DNA of 64,000 bases from an uncultured Lewinella sp. (GCA_937873655.1 CALMYQ010000093.1:62001-126000); one strand, 5' to 3'. Shown: positions 16,620-23,870, numbered from the stretch's first letter. Made by a program: numbers and translations. Notes: a model not told the origin generated them from the letters alone.

Positions 16620-19034
16620 TTAAGTGATAAGCTTGACAAGGGATTTTTTGACTTTTTGCCAATCCCAGCCGAGTTCGGTTTCGTAGTTGACCATGAAAGG
16701 AATCAGGGGGATGGTGAGTTTTAGCTTGCTTTTCACTTCGGGTTCATACCTGATTTGTTTGACGGCTTTGGCCTGGCTTGTTTGGTTGTTGGATGCGAAG
16801 AGGGTTTCCAGTTTTTCAAAGTAGGGTTGTATGGCGGCCATTACCTCTTTCTGGATATCCAGGGGCACTTTATCCTGTTCCAGGTCTGCCATTATTTGCT
16901 GTTGGTCGAATTGGATTTCACCCAGTTTTTCGTTTACCTGACGAAATCCGGTCTTAATTTCTTGCCTTAATTCTATCACCATTTTGGCAACTTTATCCAA
17001 TTGATCCGATAATTCAGGATGTTTTTGGGCTGTTCTCTTCAAATTTTGAAGCACTTTTTCGTAATCGATCACTGCAAGTAAATCCCTTATAGGGATATCG
17101 TCAAAACTGCGCTTGCATTCTACTGTTGGATTCGGTTTATGCGCTTTTGTTATGAGCGCTTGCTCAATATCAATTGTCAGGTGGAAATAGGGATCTTTAA
17201 TCGTGCTGCATTTTTTGCAGGGACATTTTATTCCTTTTTCAGGGTTTAATTTTTCGAACTGGCCAAGCAATTGATCAAAAGCCTGTGTAATGATTACCAG
17301 CAAATCTCTTTGCATCATACCGGCTATTCGGATATCAAACTGATTATTACCGCCGTAATCTTCAATGATCTCAGCCTTTGCGCCCTGGTATTCAATATTG
17401 AAGCCGCGATTCCATACCAGGTCCTGATTTTTAATATGCCTGTGGAGGGAAACGATCAACCTGGACATCAGACCTTTCGGCATATATTTATCAAAGCGAT
17501 ACCTGAAATGAAGAATATTTTCTGCATTTTCAAATTCCCACTTAGAATAGGGTTGCTGTTGAGGCAAATGCTCGGGGATAATGAAAACCTCCTTTCCAGC
17601 CTGGTACATCAACCCGAACCGTTCAAGCAAGGCGGATAGTTTATCGATTTCCCAAACGAGATCCCCTTTAGCCCATATCTGCGTTACTTGTTGTTTATTC
17701 AGCCTGCCGTTCAGCTCGATAATGGTCTTATCTTCCAAAAGCTTGTAAACGGTTTTGCAAAGCCAATTGGAATTCAGGTAGATCCGGTCGCGAAGGTTCG
17801 GATCATCAATGTAATGCGTAAATACCCCGATCCGGGTAAAATAACGGCTGATCAGGCTTACATCTGCCGGGTCTGTCTGGCCATGATTCCGACAAATTTC
17901 CAGAAACCGGTCGAACGTGATAAAATTTGTTTCCTCTATTGAAAGATCATCCCGGATTCGAACCCAAGATTCGATTAATTCCTGGCCGATATCCGGAAGG
18001 CGAAGAACCCAGTAGCGTATGCGTTCCCTAAGAGGAAGCATTTCTTCGGGAATAGAAAGGTCAATAGTTACTGACTCTTTGAGCATATCGCCGAAACGAG
18101 TTCGGATACCGGGTTCATCAATTTTCCATTTATGATCTTCCCGTTTATTCATCAGAATGAAGAGACTGCTTTCTGTCCCTGCAAGCTGTTCGAGCGTGTT
18201 TAACCAATAGCTGAAATCGGTTTTTTGTTCACGGGTATCTGCCAGCAATACATATAATGACTGCTGACTGAAAAAAAACTGATGTGTTCCGTGGTAGAGG
18301 TCTTGTCCACCAAAATCCCAAAGATTCACATGGAATTTGGTGGATTTGTTTATAAGAACTGGAGTGTCTTCCGGGCGGATTTCAAATTCCCATTTGTCGA
18401 TATTTATCCCGTGAGTGCTCTCCTTCCGGGCAGGCATAGGGGCTGTTTCTTTTTGAATCCGACGCGCAAAGGTTGTCTTCCCTGCGCCGGGTTCGCCGAT
18501 GATCAACAATTTGGCCTCAAAAAGGAAATCTTGTCTGCCTTCCTTTTTCAGGTTAATCAAGTACCTCAATACTGCAGCACTTCCCTGTTCAATGATTTCA
18601 GCCAGGGGATTTTCCAGCGGGTTCTCATCTAATTGTAAATGAGCTAATTTGTTATTTCCGGGAGGCAATTCCAGATCCTGTATCCCATTCTCACTCAAAT
18701 CCAAATAAACCAGTTCCCGCAAACCCTGGTCCGGCGGAAAGGCGGTCAGTTTGTTCTCATTGAGGTTCAGGGCCCGGAGGCGGACCTTTTCCGCGTTGAG
18801 CAGGTTCAGGATATTTTGCCAGCGGTCGTCTGTGAGATTGGTTGAGGCGAGGTTGAGGCCGATCAGGCTGCCGGATTCGTCCAGCAGGTATTTGGGTGTT
18901 TGGGCTTTGTAGGCCATCAGGCTCACCAGTCCGGCATCGGGATAGTCGGGGTCTTTCGGGCGGTCGGGGGCCGGTTGGAGTTTGAAGTTTCCGCCCCAAA
19001 GTTGTTCGATCTTTTGGACAACAGGTGTTTTCAT
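16620..19034 (-). CDS. Roco-family GTPase (LRR-ROC-COR protein)
   Basis: An 804-residue multidomain cytoplasmic GTPase related to LRRK2-type Roco proteins. Leucine-rich repeats cover about 55-145 (LRALNLNENKL, LVYLDLSENGI). The ROC domain follows with P-loop GEPGAGKT (180-187), switch II DFGGQ (240-244) and the G4-like motif NKRE (296-299, Glu in place of the usual Asp). The COR dimerisation domain spans about 350-590. A C-terminal part carries a CPCKKC cluster and then a long helical region. Bacterial Roco GTPases cycle between dimer and monomer with nucleotide. The gene lies downstream of the DGR template repeat on the same strand, 412 bases away; a functional link is unproven. Confidence 0.9.
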   Translation of the reverse strand: MKTPVVQKIEQLWGGNFKLQPAPDRPKDPDYPDAGLVSLMAYKAQTPKYLLDESGSLIGLNLASTNLTDDRWQNILNLLNAEKVRLRALNLNENKLTAFPPDQGLRELVYLDLSENGIQDLELPPGNNKLAHLQLDENPLENPLAEIIEQGSAAVLRYLINLKKEGRQDFLFEAKLLIIGEPGAGKTTFARRIQKETAPMPARKESTHGINIDKWEFEIRPEDTPVLINKSTKFHVNLWDFGGQDLYHGTHQFFFSQQSLYVLLADTREQKTDFSYWLNTLEQLAGTESSLFILMNKREDHKWKIDEPGIRTRFGDMLKESVTIDLSIPEEMLPLRERIRYWVLRLPDIGQELIESWVRIRDDLSIEETNFITFDRFLEICRNHGQTDPADVSLISRYFTRIGVFTHYIDDPNLRDRIYLNSNWLCKTVYKLLEDKTIIELNGRLNKQQVTQIWAKGDLVWEIDKLSALLERFGLMYQAGKEVFIIPEHLPQQQPYSKWEFENAENILHFRYRFDKYMPKGLMSRLIVSLHRHIKNQDLVWNRGFNIEYQGAKAEIIEDYGGNNQFDIRIAGMMQRDLLVIITQAFDQLLGQFEKLNPEKGIKCPCKKCSTIKDPYFHLTIDIEQALITKAHKPNPTVECKRSFDDIPIRDLLAVIDYEKVLQNLKRTAQKHPELSDQLDKVAKMVIELRQEIKTGFRQVNEKLGEIQFDQQQIMADLEQDKVPLDIQKEVMAAIQPYFEKLETLFASNNQTSQAKAVKQIRYEPEVKSKLKLTIPLIPFMVNYETELGWDWQKVKKSLVKLIT

Positions 19035-19446
19035 TACGGTTTGTTTTTTGTGCGAATCGTCAAGGGTTAAAAGATCCTGTAGGGATTAAATCCCGGTAGA
19101 CGAATGGGATGAACCCGGTTCAGCATGCCGTAGGTATGCAATGTAATGATCTCATATTGCGTACCTACGGCACGCCAAAACCGCCATGACACCATCATTC
19201 TACCTGTATTTTGTGCCTAACGGCACATTTATCGTGAGTTCAACCCTTGGTTCATATTTTTATCCCGGGAATTTCTGAAATACCCGGCAATTTTCCCGGT
19301 CAAAATATGGGAAGCGACGGAGGTTTCGCTCAGGGCTACTAATGCCGCCGCTTCAAACGGCCGAAGGCCGCCTTTTTGCCCCACTTTCTTCCGGCAGGGA
19401 CGGGACAATCGCCTGTTCAGTGGAAGCTATCCCGCTTTCCCGTGAG
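19035..19446. other. 412-base gap between Roco gene and DGR template repeat
   Basis: No gene was seen. The gap holds a large inverted repeat (19123-19175), a small hairpin gtgcc/ggcac at 19213-19226, a ggcc-rich palindrome near 19357-19372 and, next to the template repeat, an imperfect palindrome at 19419-19447 that recurs inverted beside the variable repeat. Confidence 0.5.
19123..19175. repeat. 20-base inverted repeat, possible MITE or REP-like element
   Basis: Left arm 19123-19142 and right arm 19156-19175 match at 18 of 20 positions (core gccgtaggta / tacctacggc) around a 13-base spacer. The two mismatches allow G-T pairs. It lies upstream of the Roco gene, outside any reading frame. Confidence 0.75.
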
Positions 19447-19447
19447 C
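19419..19447 (-). repeat. imperfect palindrome flanking the DGR template repeat
   Basis: On the - strand it starts gctcacgggaaagcgg directly at the end of the template repeat and ends gcttccact. The same element occurs at 21137-21164 next to the variable repeat, in the opposite orientation. Confidence 0.65.
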
Positions 19448-19579
19448 TGGAGGGAAAAAACCAGGCGGAAACCCAGGTTGTCGTTGCGGTTCTCCGGCGA
19501 GTTCCTGTTCCGATTCGAGGGGCGGCAGTTCGACTCGTTGTTGAAGTAGCTGCCGCCGCGATTCACCCGATTGATGCCC
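19447..19579 (-). repeat. DGR template repeat (TR)
   Basis: A 133-base segment matching 21168-21300 (offset 1721) at 121 positions. It begins at the last base of the reverse transcriptase stop codon, as in compact DGRs where TR RNA follows the RT transcript. Read in the target frame it is Asn-rich because of many AAC codons (SYFNNESNCRPSNRNRNS), which is how DGR templates place mutable adenines. Its function is as RNA template for adenine-mutagenic reverse transcription. Confidence 0.95.
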
Positions 19580-20583
19580 TACGGCGATTGACCACTGATC
19601 TTTAAAAGCACGTTTTTCCGGAATTCTGCGGCATCGGCATAAGCCGTAAATGCAATGAGCGGCAAAACCCGCCTTTGGCATATGTCTTCCGGCCAAAATT
19701 CCGATTGATGATGTTTTTCCAAAGTTACCATTTTTTGAATATATCTCCGCTTGCTTCTTTGGGACAAACGAATATTAAAAGGATGAATCAAATACCCCAG
19801 GAACGGCAACCCTCTTTTTGTGTTGTTTAAGAGAACAGGTTTGAGGGCACATCTTAATTGTGTTTCTACATAGGTTTCAATTTCATGTCGGGCGGATTTC
19901 AACCAATCCTTGTTTTCATGCCAGAGAACCATATCGTCCATATACCGGACATAGGCCTTGCACCGCAAGTTTTTCTTGATAAAATGATCCAGCCCTGCCA
20001 GGTAGTGATTGGCAAAGTACTGGCTGGTCAGGTTTCCGATCGGTACGCCCCTGCTTGGGGAAGCTGTATAACTGTCAATGATTTGATCAAAAATGGACAA
20101 CAACTTTCTTTCTTTGAACATCCTGGCTAGCTGATTTTTCAGGGCTTCATGGTGGATGCTGTCAAAGAATTTCCGGACGTCCAGTTTCAAAAACCACCTA
20201 TTTGATCGGGTAAAACCTGCAGCTTTTTTTAGCGCCGCATGCGTTCCTTTTCCGGGTCTGCTGGCATAGCTGTCAAAAATCTGATATTTTTCGAAATGAG
20301 CGTGGCAAATGTTCATCAAAGCGTGATGAAGCACCTGTTCGGAAAAAGCGCTTGCACAGATCTGCCTTTCCTTGGGGTCAAAAATCTTGAAATAGTGATA
20401 ATCGCCTACCCTTACTCTCGCCTCAAGTATTTGACTTTTGAGCTCGGTCAGGTTTTCATCCAGGTCAGACCTGAATGCCGCAACCTGCCCTGACCAGGAT
20501 TTCCCTTTTTGTGCTTTCCAGAATGCAACCCGCAGGTTTTCGGGATCGATTATCTTTTCCAGCAGGTTATTCGCTCTTTTCAT
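19579..20583 (-). CDS. DGR reverse transcriptase
   Basis: A 334-residue RNA-directed DNA polymerase that would copy TR RNA with adenine-specific errors. Catalytic motifs are LDVRKFFDSI (134-143, first metal-binding Asp135) and YMDD (214-217). The motif IGNLTSQ (182-188) is diagnostic of DGR reverse transcriptases; group II intron and retron enzymes have QG-type residues there. There is no maturase or endonuclease domain. It begins inside the 3' end of the HRDC accessory gene (17-base overlap) and its stop codon touches the template repeat, so accessory gene, RT and TR form one unit. Confidence 0.95.
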   Translation of the reverse strand: MKRANNLLEKIIDPENLRVAFWKAQKGKSWSGQVAAFRSDLDENLTELKSQILEARVRVGDYHYFKIFDPKERQICASAFSEQVLHHALMNICHAHFEKYQIFDSYASRPGKGTHAALKKAAGFTRSNRWFLKLDVRKFFDSIHHEALKNQLARMFKERKLLSIFDQIIDSYTASPSRGVPIGNLTSQYFANHYLAGLDHFIKKNLRCKAYVRYMDDMVLWHENKDWLKSARHEIETYVETQLRCALKPVLLNNTKRGLPFLGYLIHPFNIRLSQRSKRRYIQKMVTLEKHHQSEFWPEDICQRRVLPLIAFTAYADAAEFRKNVLLKISGQSP

Positions 20584-21007
20584 CGGTGGGTTGAGCAGTG
20601 AAATAATGGGCGTATTTTTCTACTTTTTTATCGCCAACGCCTTTTATTGTCTTCATCAACCCCGGCGTCAGAACCTCGATTTTAGCCAAACCGGCCAGCT
20701 CTTCATCCGAAAAAACAGCATAAGGCGGCAACCCCTCCTCTTTTGCAAGTTGTTTGCGAATTTCCTTCATTCTGGCAAAACGCTGAAAACTTTCCTCGTC
20801 CAGAATCTGCTTATAATCCGGCCTGGGTTTAGCGACAGGGGCGTTGTCTTCTATGTACCGGATGCAAAAACACCAGAATGCGCCGTGCGAGTCACTTACC
20901 AACTGGTTTTCTACCTGTAACACTTTTTTTGAACGCAGGAAGGCATTCATCTCATCATTCATCAGCTCGCCGCCAAGGATTGGTATGCTAAATATTTTTA
21001 TTTGCAT
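20567..21007 (-). CDS. HRDC-domain DGR accessory protein
   Basis: A 146-residue protein with a C-terminal HRDC helical domain at about 75-140 (ARMKEIRKQLAKEEGLPPYA, then TPGLMKTIKGVGDKKVEKYA). HRDC domains bind nucleic acid in RecQ helicases. The N-terminal part (MQIKIFSIPI, FLRSKKVLQVENQLV) is a small alpha/beta module. HRDC-containing proteins are a reported alternative to the Avd accessory in some DGRs; no Avd gene was seen here. It overlaps the reverse transcriptase gene by 17 bases. An internal ATG at residue 16 is a possible alternative start. Its role in TR RNA binding or cDNA priming is inferred. Confidence 0.85.
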   Translation of the reverse strand: MQIKIFSIPILGGELMNDEMNAFLRSKKVLQVENQLVSDSHGAFWCFCIRYIEDNAPVAKPRPDYKQILDEESFQRFARMKEIRKQLAKEEGLPPYAVFSDEELAGLAKIEVLTPGLMKTIKGVGDKKVEKYAHYFTAQPTDEKSE

Positions 21008-21027
21008 ATAGCGATATAAGGTGGTTT

Positions 21028-21055
21028 AAAAAAATCGATTGGGGCTGCGCCCCAA
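21028..21055 (-). terminator. Rho-independent terminator after the DGR target gene
   Basis: On the - strand the arms ttggggc and gccccaa (21055-21049 and 21045-21039) enclose a 3-base loop and are followed by tcgattttttt (21038-21028). It lies just before the HRDC gene, so it could separate target expression from the accessory/RT unit. Confidence 0.7.
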
Positions 21056-21136
21056 ACCCCGCTCACTGACGCCAAAGGCCCTTGCCGGCTCCGCTGCCGC
21101 TCGCCTAGCCGGACCTTTTCTGTCAGCTCGTTTTGT

Positions 21137-21164
21137 GCTCACGGGAAAAGCGGCCGCTTCCACT
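21137..21164 (+). repeat. imperfect palindrome flanking the DGR variable repeat
   Basis: It reads gctcacgggaaaagcgg then ccgcttccact on the + strand, with the 12-base perfect palindrome aagcggccgctt inside. It starts a few bases beyond the variable repeat and target stop codon, where hairpins that favour retrohoming are known in DGRs. It is inverted relative to the copy beside the template repeat. Confidence 0.7.
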
Positions 21165-21908
21165 TCACTGGAGGGAAAAAACCAGGCGGAAACCCAGGTT
21201 GGCGTTGCGGTCCTCCGGCGAGTACCTGAACCGAAACGAGGGGCGGCAGTACGACTCGTTGAAGAAGTAGCTGCCGCCGCGATCCACCCGATAGATGCCC
21301 GATTCAGGGCCTGGCGGGTCGGATATCTGGCCGCCTTCCAGACATTCTTTGAAATAGGTATTGCTGTACCAGTCCCGGCACCACTCCCAGACGTTGCCGC
21401 TCATATCGTATATCCCCAGCTCGTTGGGCAAAAGCAGGCCCACTTCTTTGGTTTCATTATGACTGTTGGCATCATACCAGCCGACTTGCCTGAGCTTATC
21501 ACTGCCGGCATATTTGTATTGTTGGCTGTATTTCCCGCCCCTGGCCGCGAATTCCCACTGGGCTTCGGTGGGCAACCGGAAGGCGTGCCCCGTAAGCTTT
21601 TGCGTTGCCGACCAATCCAGCACTTCATTTTTGGCATTGAGCTTTTTGATAAATTCGTCCGCATCGTTCCAGGACACGTTTTCGACCGGTCGCCGGTCTC
21701 CCTTGAAGCCGGAGGGATTATCGCCCATCACCGCTTCCCAAAGCCGTTGGGTAACGGGGTACTTCCCGATATAATACGGGGACAATTTTACCGGGTGTTC
21801 CGGTTTTTCCCAATCGTATTGGCCCTTGTTATTGCCCATGGAAAACTCGCCGCCTTCAACGAAGACGAGCTCGAGGTTGGGGAGGGACGGATGTTTTAGG
21901 GTCGGCAT
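21165..21908 (-). CDS. DGR target protein, FGE-sulfatase/C-type-lectin-fold domain
   Basis: A 247-residue protein made almost entirely of an FGE-sulfatase domain, the C-type-lectin-like fold that DGRs commonly diversify. Domain marks are VFVEGGEFSMGNN, LPTEAQWEFAARGG and MSGNVWEWCRDWY. The last 44 residues are coded by the variable repeat; compared with the template, residues 206, 209, 216, 220, 225, 227, 229, 233 and 236 are changed (Asn to Tyr, Asp or Phe, and one Asp to Ala), forming the expected ligand-binding surface. There is no signal peptide, so it should be cytoplasmic. It lacks the paired catalytic cysteines of true FGE (compare the 52220 gene), so binding rather than catalysis is likely. 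The ligand is unknown. Confidence 0.93.
   Translation of the reverse strand: MPTLKHPSLPNLELVFVEGGEFSMGNNKGQYDWEKPEHPVKLSPYYIGKYPVTQRLWEAVMGDNPSGFKGDRRPVENVSWNDADEFIKKLNAKNEVLDWSATQKLTGHAFRLPTEAQWEFAARGGKYSQQYKYAGSDKLRQVGWYDANSHNETKEVGLLLPNELGIYDMSGNVWEWCRDWYSNTYFKECLEGGQISDPPGPESGIYRVDRGGSYFFNESYCRPSFRFRYSPEDRNANLGFRLVFSLQ
21168..21300 (-). repeat. DGR variable repeat (VR)
   Basis: The 3' 133 bases of the target gene, ending just before its TGA. It differs from the template repeat at 12 positions; on the coding strand all 12 are A in the template. About 30 template positions are adenine, so 12 of 30 adenines and none of the other 103 positions changed. Confidence 0.96.
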
Positions 21909-21922
21909 GGGGGGGTGATTTG

Positions 21923-21962
21923 TTGATCTGTTGATTCGTTTATCTGTTTGTCTGTTGATCTG
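21923..21962. repeat. octamer tandem repeat, 5 copies (TTGATCTG-like)
   Basis: The units ttgatctg, ttgattcg, tttatctg, tttgtctg and ttgatctg lie 15 bases upstream of the DGR target start codon, in its 5' leader. Confidence 0.85.
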
Positions 21963-22141
21963 GCCTTTAGGCTCAAGAGGGAAAGTTAAAGGAAAAATGG
22001 GAAATAACAGGGATGTTTCGGAAGGATGGTTGAATTCCAGGGTTTTTGAAATGCGTTTTATTTCGCGGGGTGGGGCTTTGGGTAGCTGAAAAGGGGCAGA
22101 GCCGGTCGAACCGGGTAGAGATTGTTCAAAATAGTATATTC

Positions 22142-22285
22142 ACGCCAAGCCGCTAAGCCGCAAAGGTTTGATTTTTAGTACGAGATCGTTCGATAAAGTG
22201 TTTTTCACGCGAAGACGCAAAGCCGCAAAGTTCGGATTTTCATCACGCGCAGCGTGATGAAAATCCTGTTGACACAAAATTCTGA
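22142..22285. repeat. two octamer elements of the acgccaag family
   Basis: Units acgccaag, ccgctaag, ccgcaaag at 22142-22165 and a second set near 22209-22233 (gacgcaaa, gccgcaaa), the latter followed by gattttcatc and gttgacacaa as in the element at 16491. Confidence 0.65.
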
Positions 22286-22552
22286 ACAGACTCGCGGGCA
22301 CTGAACCGAAGGGTACAAAATTCCGGCCCTGCCCAATTTTCCGCTTCGTTTTTCGTTCAACCTTTTTAACTTTACGGAACCTCGTCTATTTTCCAGTTTC
22401 CACACATACTTCCTGAGAAAGCTTTTCATTGATTCATTGCTGGGGGGGCCTTTGGCAGGGGTGTGTTTTTATACTCCGGGATCTGCTTTTGACCGGGGGA
22501 TGGTTGGATGGTTTTATGGTTGTGGGGCGGCGTATATAACGGACGCTATTTT

Positions 22553-22601
22553 CAGTTGGCAGTCTTCAGTTGGCAGTTGGCAGTCTTCAGTTCGCAGTCG
22601 G
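22553..22601. repeat. heptamer tandem repeat, 7 copies (CAGTYNN)
   Basis: The units cagttgg, cagtctt, cagttgg twice, cagtctt, cagttcg and cagtcgg are in unbroken tandem. They are related to the tracts at 5904 and 11702. Confidence 0.9.
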
Positions 22602-22711
22602 GGGTAAGGCAATATTCCGTCGATACAACGGACGCCCAACAATGAAACAATGAAACAAACCCCGCTCAAAATCGTGTAACCGTTTACTTTTCATCCATAA
22701 CCAAAACAAGA

Positions 22712-23788
22712 ATGGCCATCTCTTTTGTATCCGAACAATCCATGATCGACATTGAGGATCTGGGTAAAAAACTGTCCAACGGCACGCTGGAAAGCCTCGA
22801 AACGGCGAAAGTGCTGAACGCCGCCGAAACGCCTCAATTTTCCAGGATCGGCATCGGCAAGCCGCTTTCCGTTGAAATCCTTACCGTCTATACGGGTGAC
22901 GCGCCCAGAAAATTGTTCGGCGGCAAGCCGGATCTGATGGTTGTTTCGGGAATCAAGAGCTTTCAGACCTTCGACGCTGCGCCGCGGGCCGTCAACCTCA
23001 TTCAGGAGAATATCGCCGACAACCGGCACCTCAAACCGGGGGCTTTTTCGCCAGGCTCGTCGGTGGTGTATTATACGCCTTCCCTGGATTCTTCCACCGT
23101 ATTTCTGTCGTTTGAGCTGGTGGTCGATTCCATCCAACAGGAAAATATCGACCTGGTGGCCGGTTTGTTCCAGGCGGCAGCGGGTTTGCCGGTCTTCGCT
23201 CCGGCGAATGCTTTCCTGTTGGCGGGCTCCACCATCGTCAGCATGGCGAGCGACCTGGCCAATGCCTTCGAAAGCAAACCTTATCTCTCGGGCAGCATCG
23301 ATCTGCGGTTTCTCACTTCGGGTGTACCGATCTTCAGGCCCGGTCATTATGTGGTGTACAACGACGATGACAAGCAGGCCTTCCGGGATTACAGCATCGG
23401 CCTGGTAGACGACGGGTTCGGCAATATGCTCACGGCACTTGTGCACAAGGTAACCTGCGACGAATACAAAGGCGATTCTCCCTATATCATCCTGAACATT
23501 GACGGCCGGGAACGCCCCGAACTGGACGGCTATACCCCGAAACTGGCCTCGGCGTCGCTGTTGGAGCAGTTCTACGGAAAGCGCGAGGGTCAGCAGGTCA
23601 TCCTCTCCCTGGAGCGGGCCATGGAACTGTACAACGACTCGATCTATCGCGAAAAGGCGGAACGGGTATTGGACAAGATTTACGATTATCCGCCCGATTC
23701 CGATGAGTTCATCCTCGCCAGAGCGTTGTTCGACGCCTATAACCGGAACATCCGGAACCCGTTGTTCCGGGTGGAATGGCCTTTGTAG
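22712..23788 (+). CDS. hypothetical cytoplasmic protein
   Basis: I do not recognise this 358-residue protein. It has no signal peptide; one moderately hydrophobic stretch (PANAFLLAGSTIVSMASDLA, about 168-187) could be a buried helix. The N-terminal half is beta-rich (PLSVEILTVYTGD, GSSVVYYTPSLDSSTVFLSF), the middle has acidic turns (VVYNDDDKQAFRDYSIGLVD), and the C-terminal 80 residues are helical and charged. It is transcribed away from the DGR target, 800 bases distant. A compact palindrome lies between its end and the convergent cytochrome gene. Coding is supported by length and codon regularity only. Confidence 0.7.
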   Translation: MAISFVSEQSMIDIEDLGKKLSNGTLESLETAKVLNAAETPQFSRIGIGKPLSVEILTVYTGDAPRKLFGGKPDLMVVSGIKSFQTFDAAPRAVNLIQENIADNRHLKPGAFSPGSSVVYYTPSLDSSTVFLSFELVVDSIQQENIDLVAGLFQAAAGLPVFAPANAFLLAGSTIVSMASDLANAFESKPYLSGSIDLRFLTSGVPIFRPGHYVVYNDDDKQAFRDYSIGLVDDGFGNMLTALVHKVTCDEYKGDSPYIILNIDGRERPELDGYTPKLASASLLEQFYGKREGQQVILSLERAMELYNDSIYREKAERVLDKIYDYPPDSDEFILARALFDAYNRNIRNPLFRVEWPL

Positions 23789-23819
23789 TGTTTTTGATTT
23801 TCTTCCTTGCATTTGGTAA

Positions 23820-23850
23820 CGTGTCGGACACCTCGCAGGTGTCCGACACG
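23820..23850. repeat. compact palindrome, 14-base arms, loop CGC
   Basis: Arms cgtgtcggacacct and aggtgtccgacacg enclose a 3-base loop between two convergent genes. It has the same design as 16578-16608, with paired base changes that keep the stem. Confidence 0.88.
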
Positions 23851-23870
23851 GCATGCTGAATGTAGACGAT

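Larger units (their letters stand above)
21909..22711. other. 803-base repeat-rich gap upstream of the DGR target
   Basis: I saw no convincing gene. It holds octamer repeats at 21923-21962, octamer elements of the acgccaag type at 22142-22165 and 22209-22233, an inverted repeat around catcacgcgcagcgtgatg (22241-22259) and a heptamer tract at 22553-22601. Frames such as 22205-22429 on the - strand have no recognisable features. Confidence 0.5.

Noticed and set aside
21039..21899. + strand frame of 286 codons opposite the DGR target
   Set aside because: It contains the antisense of the variable repeat and FGE motifs; the - strand target is well supported.
22691..23854. - strand frame of 387 codons over the 22712 gene
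   Set aside because: The + strand frame has an ordinary ATG start and a more protein-like composition; the antisense product is rich in Arg and Gln without structure. Since I recognise neither protein, some doubt remains.
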